Origin: JALHUF01 sp050014795
GTDB taxonomy: Bacteria > Acidobacteriota > Terriglobia > UBA7540
Length of the DNA: 40,184 nt
NCBI GenBank assembly: GCA_050014795.1
Contig: JBEKCQ010000009.1
Span: 1 to 40,184, forward strand
Direction of reading: 5' to 3'
Positions 8,862 to 16,426 of the stretch are shown here, piece by piece. A program made the position numbers and the translations under genes. Below the pieces are notes generated by a model. It was not told the DNA's origin. It did no database searches and worked only from the letters and a program-made list of their open reading frames with translations. The stretch's first letter is position 1, and every line of letters begins with the position of its first letter.

Positions 8862-9935
8862 CTAGTAGTTCGTAGGATAAGTCATCGGCAAACCCGGCGC
8901 CAATTTGACCATGTATTTCGCGCCGCCAGCCTGGTTAATCGCCACGGCGGCGGAGAGGTTCAGGGGCCGAATCTGGGTTGCCATGGTGTACCACTCGATC
9001 CGGCCCGATTCCAGACTTGTTGGGTTTACGGCCACGCTGAGGGTGACAACAATGGTTCCGACCACGGTGACCTGATTGGGCACAACCCCCACCACCACCG
9101 TCGTGGGATATCCAAAAATCGGCAGGCCCGTCGGCCCCCGGAGGTTCGTCATGTCGTAGAGCACGTTCTGCACCAGAGGCGAAGAGGGACTATTCACCGC
9201 GCCCGCGGTGAAAGTCACCGGCGTAATGGAGCGCCGCAAATTGTAGAGGGCGTACGTGGCGCCGCCGACGGAGACGGTGGTAGCCGGGGATGTAGTCGGA
9301 GTCAGGCTATACACCACATATCGTATAACCCCATCAGTATTGATGTCGCCGAAGAATTCCAGCGTGCGATCGTCGGAGGTCCCGGCCCCTTGCAGGATCC
9401 CTGCGGGATAGGGCATCTTGTAGCTGATAACGGGAAACGGCGTGCTGCTTCCACTGTGGTTCGTCTGCAGAACAGCATAGATCTGGTTGGGCCCAGGGCT
9501 GGCGCAGAACGGAACGTACGGGCTCGTGGGCGGGTTTCCGGTAGTTCCGAGCACTTGCACGGTCTCGTTGTTCGCTCCTGTATCGACTTGCAGCCAGTCA
9601 CCCAGGCTAATCTGGTTGATGTTGTTTAGCGTGAGGCACTGCGGGTCCGCATTGGCCGTGATGACGGCAGTGGAAGTCTTATGGGGGTAGTATTGGGGGT
9701 TATAACCCGCTTGCCCGATCTCCTGCGTGATCACTTCCAGGGCCGCGCGGGCGCTTTGGTTTGACTCCGAAGTCACTACATTGCCCTGGAATCGCTTCTG
9801 CGCTTGATACATGAAGGCAAAGACCGCAGACATCAAAAGAGTGATGATCGTCACGCTCGCCAGCATTTCCACCAACGAGAAGCCTTGCGCCACGCGTGCA
9901 CGGGGGCACAGGCGAATCTCCGCTCCGAAAGCCAT
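8862..9935 (-). CDS. PilW-like minor pilin (prepilin)
   Basis: A 357-residue prepilin. The processing site is AQG|FSLVEMLASVTIITLL: Gly before the cut, a Phe N-terminus, and Glu at mature position 5, then one hydrophobic helix (about residues 19-40). The segment ARAALEVITQEIGQAGYNP after the helix is characteristic of PilW. The protein would be cleaved by PilD prepilin peptidase and join the pilus-initiation complex in the inner membrane. The leader of 18 residues is longer than usual. The ATG at 9935 has ACGGAGG five bases upstream. The gene sits between the pilV- and pilX-like genes with gaps of 12 and 14 bases, so translation is probably coupled. Confidence 0.85.
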   Translation of the reverse strand: MAFGAEIRLCPRARVAQGFSLVEMLASVTIITLLMSAVFAFMYQAQKRFQGNVVTSESNQSARAALEVITQEIGQAGYNPQYYPHKTSTAVITANADPQCLTLNNINQISLGDWLQVDTGANNETVQVLGTTGNPPTSPYVPFCASPGPNQIYAVLQTNHSGSSTPFPVISYKMPYPAGILQGAGTSDDRTLEFFGDINTDGVIRYVVYSLTPTTSPATTVSVGGATYALYNLRRSITPVTFTAGAVNSPSSPLVQNVLYDMTNLRGPTGLPIFGYPTTVVVGVVPNQVTVVGTIVVTLSVAVNPTSLESGRIEWYTMATQIRPLNLSAAVAINQAGGAKYMVKLAPGLPMTYPTNY

Positions 9936-9947
9936 AGCAGCCTCCGT

Positions 9948-10523
9948 CTAATTCGGATCCGATAACTGGCTCGTCACAATTACAATCGGCTTGCCGCCGA
10001 CGGTACCCACCGCGTTTTGAGAATAGACCGCCACCGTAACGCTCTTGATCGCCGGCCCGCCCGTGGAAGCGAGGTCCGTAATCTGCCACTCCCGGATATA
10101 GGACGGGGACGCGCTGGAGAGCGCCGAACACGAGGTCCCGGTCAGTTGGATACCATTGGCATCCAAATAGTCCACGTAGCCGATGCTCGCCCCCGAACTC
10201 GGGCAAGTGGCCTGTATGGGCGACAACGCTCCCCCCGCCAGCAGCCCCTGGGTCCAGCCGCTGGCAGTAATGCCCGTTGTGTTGCACGTGGCGGGCTGCG
10301 AGGAGGCACTCTGCGTGCAGCTACTGAAACCCAGCGAAAGCAGCTTCTCCATCTTGTCCTGGGCATAGATGGTAGTCCGTGTTACCTCCGCGCCCTGGTT
10401 CTTACTGGTCGCCGTCGCCTGAAAGATCACGCTGCCCAGGCTGAACACCCCAATCAATGCAACCAAGACCGCGATCATCGTCTCGGCAAGCGACACACCG
10501 CGGTCGCGACTGAAAGCTCTCAT
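9948..10523 (-). CDS. PilV-like minor pilin (prepilin)
   Basis: A 191-residue prepilin beginning MRAFSRDRG|VSLAETMIAVLVALIG. It has a short basic leader, Gly at -1, Glu at mature position 5 and a single hydrophobic helix at about residues 10-30. The stretch TTIYAQDKMEKLLSLGF after the helix resembles PilV (A...KMEeL). It has several cysteines (for example SCTQSASSQPATCN) that could form disulphides. The ATG at 10523 has AGGAGGGG upstream. It is second in the order fimT/gspH, pilV, pilW, pilX seen in Gammaproteobacteria and others. Function: minor pseudopilin priming pilus assembly. Confidence 0.85.
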   Translation of the reverse strand: MRAFSRDRGVSLAETMIAVLVALIGVFSLGSVIFQATATSKNQGAEVTRTTIYAQDKMEKLLSLGFSSCTQSASSQPATCNTTGITASGWTQGLLAGGALSPIQATCPSSGASIGYVDYLDANGIQLTGTSCSALSSASPSYIREWQITDLASTGGPAIKSVTVAVYSQNAVGTVGGKPIVIVTSQLSDPN

Positions 10524-10580
10524 CGCTGCTCCCCTCCTGTGCTCTAGCTCCTAGCTCCGGGGCTAACAAACCGCCCGTAA

Positions 10581-11207
10581 TCACCTCATGAACCATTGGG
10601 CCGTACCCGGACTCCAGTTCCACACCGCCACGCGTCCCCCCAACGAAACGGTGATGGCATCAACCAGATTGTTTTGGTTGGCGAGGTACAAAACCGCTCC
10701 GCCGTTGCTGAGCGGACTCCCCGTGCTGTCAACCGGTAGACCGCGCGTGTTGAAATAGATCTGCAAGAGGTTCGGTCCCCCCGAGGGGCAGCCGGAGGGA
10801 TCGGCAGTAATGGTCCCAGGGTACGCGGTAACGCCTGATGGACGGCAGCTTCTGAATGTATTCCCCTGCATAGCATACTGCGTCCCCATCTCGAATTGCC
10901 GCGTGGTGAACGCCGCGTAAGCTGAGGTACAAGCCGAATCAACGCTGCTCAGGGTCATCCCGCAAAGTTTCTCCATCGTGTAAGTCCCCGCACCGGTATC
11001 GATGTTCACCCTGTAGGGCGCGTACTGCGCAGCGGATCGCATGCGGGTAACGTTTAAGTAGCTGGTGATCGCCGTGGCGTCAGAATGCAGGCGGTAATTC
11101 TTGATTGATGTAAGGGCAGACGGCAACGCAAAGGCCACGATGATCCCGATGATAATGACAACCACGAGCAACTCGAAGATCGTGAATCCGGAGTCCTTGT
11201 TAGACAT
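10581..11207 (-). CDS. FimT/GspH-like pseudopilin
   Basis: A 208-residue prepilin starting MSNKDSG|FTIFELLVVVIIIGIIV, with Glu at mature position 5 and an uninterrupted hydrophobic helix to about residue 27. The globular part has the FimT/GspH pattern of two short strands (YRVNIDTGAGTYTMEK) and a C-terminal GGRVAVWNW strand, with four cysteines. The frame is open upstream to 11450. The ATG at 11207 is nevertheless chosen because CGGAGG lies nine bases before it and it gives a normal seven-residue leader; the upstream extension would destroy the leader. It is the first gene of the minor-pilin operon. Confidence 0.85.
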   Translation of the reverse strand: MSNKDSGFTIFELLVVVIIIGIIVAFALPSALTSIKNYRLHSDATAITSYLNVTRMRSAAQYAPYRVNIDTGAGTYTMEKLCGMTLSSVDSACTSAYAAFTTRQFEMGTQYAMQGNTFRSCRPSGVTAYPGTITADPSGCPSGGPNLLQIYFNTRGLPVDSTGSPLSNGGAVLYLANQNNLVDAITVSLGGRVAVWNWSPGTAQWFMR

Positions 11208-11567
11208 CAGGTTGCGCCTCCGATTCAGGAAACGGCTGGATGTTGAAACGCTCAGACCTAAACTCAAGCACCGAACCAGATGATCCGGGCGCCTAGGCCC
11301 GCTTCCACCGTCGGAGCCCTCCCCTCTGCGCCATACTGTAGACCAGTTTAGGCCTCGGTTCAAGCGTTCATCCCATGCCAGATCGCCGACCAGACACTTC
11401 CCCCCCACTTGGCAAGCAATTAAGCAGCCAGCCTTGGGCCCTTGCTCCATCGGGTCAAATCATTGAAACCTCGATACATAGGTAAGTTCCCGCACGACGC
11501 CTGAAGCAGAATCTCTGCCGGAATGACGTTTTTTGTCAACTTCAGGGCAACCGGTTGCCGCATGGGT
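11208..11567. other. Intergenic region upstream of the minor-pilin operon
   Basis: 360 bases without a supported gene. It holds the pilin-operon leader and a candidate promoter (11335-11363). It also has a 14-base palindrome GGCAACCGGTTGCC at 11546-11559, just after the stop of the M20 gene and with no U-tract on the minus strand. Confidence 0.6.
11335..11363 (-). promoter_or_regulatory. Candidate promoter for the minor-pilin operon
   Basis: On the minus strand TTGAAC (11363-11358) lies 17 bases from TACAGT (11340-11335). Transcription would start near 11328, leaving a leader of about 120 bases before the FimT-like ATG at 11207. The -10 box matches consensus at only four positions. Confidence 0.35.
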
Positions 11568-12716
11568 TCAAACCCTACAAAACATCCTGGCGCACTCGGC
11601 GAGCGTCTCAGCACATAGACGGACATCCTCGATCCGGACGTATTCCTCGGCCGAATGGAGCCCCGCACCCCCGGGGCCGAACAAAACGCTGGGAATGCCT
11701 GCCCCGCTGAGCAAGGCCGCATCCGACCAAAAGCTTTGGGTGCCGAAGCCAGCCTCGCGCCCAATCACCTTGCTAGCGCACCGGGCCAGTGCCCGAGCCA
11801 CAGGAGTCTCCCGCGGGGTCTCCAGAGGCAGGGCCGAGTAGCCAAGAGCGAATCGAGCGCGAAACCGTGGATCTTCGGCGGAGAGCCTCAAAATGATCTC
11901 ATGGAGTTCCCGCTCAAGCACCCCGCTGTCTTCTCCCGGGATAAGGCGACGTTCGAGGCTCAGCCGGCATTGCGCCGGATAGCTTGAGAGTTCCTGCCCT
12001 CCTGAAATGAGCGAAGCATGCACCGACCCGCAGCCCAGGAGCGGGTGGCGCGGACCAGCGTCCAGTTTTCCTTGGAGTAGCTCGATTTCCCGCAGCACGC
12101 GTCCCATGAAGGCGATGGCGTCCCGCCCCTCTTCTGGGCGGCTCCCATGCGCTGCTCGGCCTTCGGTCTCAACCTCTGCCCACACAAATCCCTTGTGGGC
12201 CGTCACCACCTCCAGCCCCGTGGGCTCCATGACGATGGCGGCGTCGCTGCGGACCTGCCTCAGGAGCGCGCGAGTCCCTGCGCTCTGGTATTCCTCATCC
12301 GCCACGGCGGCCAACACCACGTCGCCATCAAGCCGAGGCTCCTTGGCAAGTTGCGCCACAGCCGCCAACCCCGCCGCGAGTCCGCCTTTCATATCTTGGG
12401 CGCCCCGCCCATACAGCCGCCCGTCCTCAATCCGGGCCGAAAACGGATCCTCCATCCCCGCCACGCCGACCGTGTCCACGTGGCCATTGAGCAACAAGCT
12501 CTTTCCCCCCCCTCGGCCGCGGAGAACTCCCACCGCATTGAGTCGGCCCGGACGCACCTCCTGGAGTTCAACCTCGAGTCCTGCAGACTTCAGGAAGTCC
12601 GCCACGTAGCGGGCAATCGCCCCTTCGCCCTTCCCGCCTGGCACGAGTTCCGGGTTAATGGACTCGATCTTGACCAGTTCCGTCAACACGCGGGAAGCCT
12701 GCCCTCCGTCAATCAT
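11568..12716 (-). CDS. M20-family metallopeptidase/deacylase (ArgE/DapE-like)
   Basis: A 382-residue zinc hydrolase of the M20 family, which removes acyl groups from amino acids or cleaves small peptides. Ligands and catalytic residues are visible: His79 and Asp81 (NGHVDTV), Asp108 (GAQDMKGG), Glu141-Glu142 (ADEEY), Glu164 (MEPTG) and His354 (AGLHSAEEYV). The dimerisation domain contains the lid histidine His190 (GRAAHGSRP). There is no signal peptide, so it is cytoplasmic. Family members include acetylornithine deacetylase and succinyl-diaminopimelate desuccinylase, but no arginine or lysine biosynthesis genes are nearby, so the substrate is left open. It lies 59 bases downstream of the SpoIIE-like gene on the same strand. 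Confidence 0.9.
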   Translation of the reverse strand: MIDGGQASRVLTELVKIESINPELVPGGKGEGAIARYVADFLKSAGLEVELQEVRPGRLNAVGVLRGRGGGKSLLLNGHVDTVGVAGMEDPFSARIEDGRLYGRGAQDMKGGLAAGLAAVAQLAKEPRLDGDVVLAAVADEEYQSAGTRALLRQVRSDAAIVMEPTGLEVVTAHKGFVWAEVETEGRAAHGSRPEEGRDAIAFMGRVLREIELLQGKLDAGPRHPLLGCGSVHASLISGGQELSSYPAQCRLSLERRLIPGEDSGVLERELHEIILRLSAEDPRFRARFALGYSALPLETPRETPVARALARCASKVIGREAGFGTQSFWSDAALLSGAGIPSVLFGPGGAGLHSAEEYVRIEDVRLCAETLAECARMFCRV

Positions 12717-12775
12717 GTGAAGGTGTCCCTCAACGGCAGCGGTGTCAACAATTCCTTCGCGGGCCCCGGTGAATT

Positions 12776-15700
12776 TCAGGTGCGAGGGCCGGAGGTGGGG
12801 TTTACTCTCAGGACCACCAGCGTCAGGTCATCCTCGATGGGGACGCCCGCCGTGAAATCGTGAACATCTCCCAGAATCCTCGCCACCATGCGATCCGCTT
12901 CGGCCTCGCGCACGCGGGAAACAGCACTCACCAGCCGATGGGTCCCGTAGGTTTCCCCCCGCCCGTTGTGAGCCTCCGTGATGCCGTCCGAATAAAGGAC
13001 CAGCAGACTCCCGGGCTCCAGCACTTCCAAGCATGGATGGTGAGAGACGTCGGGAAACAGTCCCAGCGGCAATCCCGTGGGCTCAAGAAACCGTGACCCC
13101 TGGGCCGTCATCACCAGGGGAGGACTGTGCCCGGCGCTTAGATATTCGATTCGACGCTTCGCATCATCGTAAACCCCATAAAACAGAGTGCAATATTTGG
13201 CGCCGCCCGCCGAAGCGTAGAGGTGCCGGTTGATCCGGCGCGCCAGGTCTCCCAGGCTTTCCGCCGTGGGCGCCTGGGTTCGCAGGAGACCTTGCACGCT
13301 AGCCATCAGCAGAGACGCGGACATACCTCTCCCGCAAACGTCACCAATCGCCAAGCCAACTTTCTGGCCGGGAAGCTCCAGGAAATCGTAATAGTCCCCG
13401 CAGGCAGAGCGCGCCAGAACACAGCGACCCGCAAGCTGGCCTGTGGCCAAGCGGGGGATAACGGTGGGAAAAAGCTGTGCCTGCACCTCTGAGGCATCTT
13501 CCAGTTCTTTCCGCAGTTCGCGGTCGCGCGCCACTTCTTCAAACAGGTCGATGTTCTCCACCGCGGCCGCTGTCTCGCGGGCGATGGTTCTGAGCAGTTC
13601 CAGGTCTTCCGCATTGTAGAACTCGCCCGAGATCTTGTTCCCCACCACCATCAACCCCAGCAACTCGTGCCGCCGCTTCAAGCCCAGGATCACTCCCGCC
13701 TGGAGTTTACCCAGACGGTCCTCAGCGCTGCGAAAAATCGAAACGAGTTCCGAGCGGTAGGGCGAGACGTCCACTTCAAAGGGGCGGTCCTCTTTGACCA
13801 AGTACTGGCACAAAGGCTCGGCGGGGTCGAATTCCACTCCCCAAGCATCCGAGGAGAGAGGGCTCTTGCCGGGCTCGAGCCGAAGCTTCTTGGCGTTCCG
13901 ATCCAGCACATAGAGGTGAAAACGCCGCGCCCCCATGGCTACTGGCAGTGTCTCGTCTAGTCGAGCAACCAGCGTCTGACGGTCGAGGATATGGGGCAAG
14001 CCCCGCGCAAAATCCAGAAGCCTCTCTCGAAAGTTGTATCGGAAGCGATCGAACGTCCGGTCAACAAAACTCCGCAAGCGACCTCGGAAGGGCATGGCCA
14101 GCAAAACAGTCAGCACGACAGCAACTGCCACTACAGGCGGGGAGAGGTTCATCAACGAACCGCTCGTCACCCAGCTTAGCCCGCTCCACAAGAGCAGAAA
14201 CGCCACCAGGACGGGAAGCGCCGTGAATGAATGCCGAACCATGCGACGAGCCAGAAGACGAAGGTTATAGGGCTTTTGTGCCACCACCGCATACGCCATC
14301 GCCGGCGGTGCAACCCAGCACGGCAGTGCCAAGGCTGCGACGCGCAAGACGCGGAGAACGTGCTGCGACTCCTCTCCAGTGAGAAGACCGGCCAAGCGGC
14401 GCTCCAGGAGCAGCAGGAGACCGCCCCCCACCGCCAGGCTGATGGCCATCGTCATCCATCGGACCTGGTCCCGGGTACGACGATCGGGCGGGCGGCGATA
14501 GCTGTCCACTATCGTTAGGCCCCAGACGAGCGCTGCCGCAGTTCCGCCCAAGATCAGGAAATCGCGAACTGGCACTCTCAGCACGCCCGAAGCGTAGTGG
14601 CCCATCAGCAGCGCAACCAGCGGGATGAATCCCACTCCATAGAACAGCAGCCGCAAAATGACTCTTCGCACAAGCCGATTCTGTGCCGGGAAAACGATGG
14701 CCAGATGGACTAGTGCTACCGGCAGCAGGGTCCACAAACCCATCACAATAAACGCCGCCTCCCCCAACACGAGTTGGGAGAGCGTACTCATCATCCACCA
14801 GTCCAATCCCTGGGTTTCCCCCAGCAACACGGGAAAGGGAGAAGCCATCCGGAAGGAAGAAACCGAATTCAGGACTGACTGACCGGCAAATAGCGCCACC
14901 AACAGGAAGGCGAGGACATAGAAGCCGCGCGCGGGGGCACTCCCCGGGCGCTTCCACAAAACCGTCAGCGCCAGCAAGGTGTAAAAAGCAACCGCAAGCA
15001 GGGTCAGTCTGTGAGACTTGAGCTGGCCCAGAAGGTCTTCCTGTGCCGTCGGGAACACATACTCGTCGAGCACCCCGCTATCGGGGTCGTAGAGACCAAA
15101 ACGGACTCGCGTGTAGTCATCCTGGCGCACCAGAATCGAGCCGTCCAGAGTCTGCTGCCAGGGCCAAAATTCCACCCGGCCCAGGGGCTGGGTGGACTGT
15201 GTGGCCAGATCCACGTGCTGCCAGCCCCAAGACTTCTCCAGCCATGCACGCCAACTCAAGCCCGCGGCGGATGGCGGCAGCTTGCGAAAGAAGTAGCTCC
15301 GGCCATCCGCCGTAAGGAAACCACCAGACAGCACACCAGACACGACCACTTGGTCCGAAGCGCTCGAGAAGTCGTGCGCCAGGATGCCGGAGGGATCCTG
15401 CTGGCGACAATAGAACAGACGACGCCCATCCAGCGACCACGGGGACCCCACGGCCTCAGCTTCCGCGGGAAGCCCCCAAAGCATTTGGCCGGCTTGGGCA
15501 TCGATGACACAATTCCGTGGCGGGGCGAGATAGATCCTGGTGCCGTCGGGGGACATCTGCGGGAACGCCAGCCTGCCCTTGTCCGCGCTCGCACCGGCTT
15601 CCGCCAAGGGCTGGACCTTGCCGTCCAGCACACTCACTCTCTCCAGAACAACGTTTTGACCCTCCTCGTTCAGCAGGAACAGGTACTCACTTCCCGGCGA

Positions 15701-16249
15701 CCAGAAAAGGAGTCTGGGCTGGCGCAGATGAAACTCCGCGGGGAGCGGCACGACCAACGCCTGAGGCTGCTGCATATCATAGATGGCTACCTGATTCCCC
15801 GTCGGTCCCGGACGCACGCAGGCCAGCTTGTTCCCGTCACGCGACCAGCGAGGTTCCGAGCCTTGACTCAGGACCACCCGTGTCAGAATCAGGAATCGAC
15901 CTTCGGCGTTCGCAATCAGGGTTGCCGCGGTGCGCTGCTCATCGACGATGGCCAGGTGGTCGGCATTCGACCAGTGAAGGGCGCCGGCATCCACGCGGAG
16001 ACGCGCCATCAATCGACCACGCGGAGTGGACACAATCAGGTCGTAGCTGGGCTTTTCTCCCTGACCTTCACTCTCCACAGGGTTGAAGTAGGCAAAATAC
16101 TTCCCGTCGAGAGAAGGAACGGGCCGACGCAGAACAAGGGGAATGGTAAAACCAGCCCAGAAGAGGACGGCCACCAACAGGAGGACGATGAGCCCACCGG
16201 CTAGGAAGGCAAGGCGTGAGATGAGTGAAGGCTTCAGGCTCTCGGCCAT
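12776..16249 (-). CDS. PP2C/SpoIIE sensor phosphatase with propeller ectodomain and GAF
   Basis: An 1157-residue membrane phosphatase. After a first membrane helix (about 11-40), residues 45-400 contain repeated WSxDGxxL-type blades (RWSRDGNKLACV, QMSPDGTRIYLA, PWSLDGRRLFYC), indicating a TolB/PD40-like propeller outside the membrane. About eight membrane helices follow (413-700), then a GAF domain (about 750-895), a coiled linker and a C-terminal PP2C/SpoIIE domain (about 915-1150). The PP2C metal motifs are visible: CGDYYDF (950), GDVCGRGMSASL, AGHSPPLV, YSDGITEA (1086) and DDLTLVVL (about 1140). This family dephosphorylates STAS anti-sigma antagonists in partner switching; a STAS gene lies at 31761-32114. 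The ligand sensed by the propeller is unknown. The ATG at 16249 has little ribosome binding site and follows a short leader. Confidence 0.9.
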   Translation of the reverse strand: MAESLKPSLISRLAFLAGGLIVLLLVAVLFWAGFTIPLVLRRPVPSLDGKYFAYFNPVESEGQGEKPSYDLIVSTPRGRLMARLRVDAGALHWSNADHLAIVDEQRTAATLIANAEGRFLILTRVVLSQGSEPRWSRDGNKLACVRPGPTGNQVAIYDMQQPQALVVPLPAEFHLRQPRLLFWSPGSEYLFLLNEEGQNVVLERVSVLDGKVQPLAEAGASADKGRLAFPQMSPDGTRIYLAPPRNCVIDAQAGQMLWGLPAEAEAVGSPWSLDGRRLFYCRQQDPSGILAHDFSSASDQVVVSGVLSGGFLTADGRSYFFRKLPPSAAGLSWRAWLEKSWGWQHVDLATQSTQPLGRVEFWPWQQTLDGSILVRQDDYTRVRFGLYDPDSGVLDEYVFPTAQEDLLGQLKSHRLTLLAVAFYTLLALTVLWKRPGSAPARGFYVLAFLLVALFAGQSVLNSVSSFRMASPFPVLLGETQGLDWWMMSTLSQLVLGEAAFIVMGLWTLLPVALVHLAIVFPAQNRLVRRVILRLLFYGVGFIPLVALLMGHYASGVLRVPVRDFLILGGTAAALVWGLTIVDSYRRPPDRRTRDQVRWMTMAISLAVGGGLLLLLERRLAGLLTGEESQHVLRVLRVAALALPCWVAPPAMAYAVVAQKPYNLRLLARRMVRHSFTALPVLVAFLLLWSGLSWVTSGSLMNLSPPVVAVAVVLTVLLAMPFRGRLRSFVDRTFDRFRYNFRERLLDFARGLPHILDRQTLVARLDETLPVAMGARRFHLYVLDRNAKKLRLEPGKSPLSSDAWGVEFDPAEPLCQYLVKEDRPFEVDVSPYRSELVSIFRSAEDRLGKLQAGVILGLKRRHELLGLMVVGNKISGEFYNAEDLELLRTIARETAAAVENIDLFEEVARDRELRKELEDASEVQAQLFPTVIPRLATGQLAGRCVLARSACGDYYDFLELPGQKVGLAIGDVCGRGMSASLLMASVQGLLRTQAPTAESLGDLARRINRHLYASAGGAKYCTLFYGVYDDAKRRIEYLSAGHSPPLVMTAQGSRFLEPTGLPLGLFPDVSHHPCLEVLEPGSLLVLYSDGITEAHNGRGETYGTHRLVSAVSRVREAEADRMVARILGDVHDFTAGVPIEDDLTLVVLRVNPTSGPRT

Positions 16250-16272
16250 ATCGAGACAGGTGAACCACTGAG

Positions 16273-16300
16273 ATTATACTGTGCAATAAGAATCAAACAA
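16273..16300 (-). promoter_or_regulatory. Sigma70-type promoter for the SpoIIE-like gene
   Basis: A perfect TATAAT (16278-16273, minus strand) is preceded by TTGTTT (16300-16295) with a 16-base spacer. Transcription would start near 16266, only about 17 bases before the ATG at 16249, so the transcript has a very short leader without a clear Shine-Dalgarno. It lies in the 177-base gap between divergent genes. Confidence 0.55.
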
Positions 16301-16426
16301 GCCCTTGCCTGACCTGCCCGGGAGTGGCGTGCGTTGCAAGGCCTCCGACGTTTCTAGTACTATGCGTCCGCTTCGCTCGCGGCGAAGTATCGGTGCAAAT
16401 CTCGCCCCCTGACTGGAAGTGCTCCT

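Noticed and set aside
11208..11450. N-terminal extension of the FimT-like protein
   Set aside because: It would bury the prepilin leader; the ATG at 11207 has a good ribosome binding site.
11546..11559. GGCAACCGGTTGCC as a terminator of the M20 gene
   Set aside because: On the minus strand it is followed by A's rather than T's, and the palindrome has no loop.
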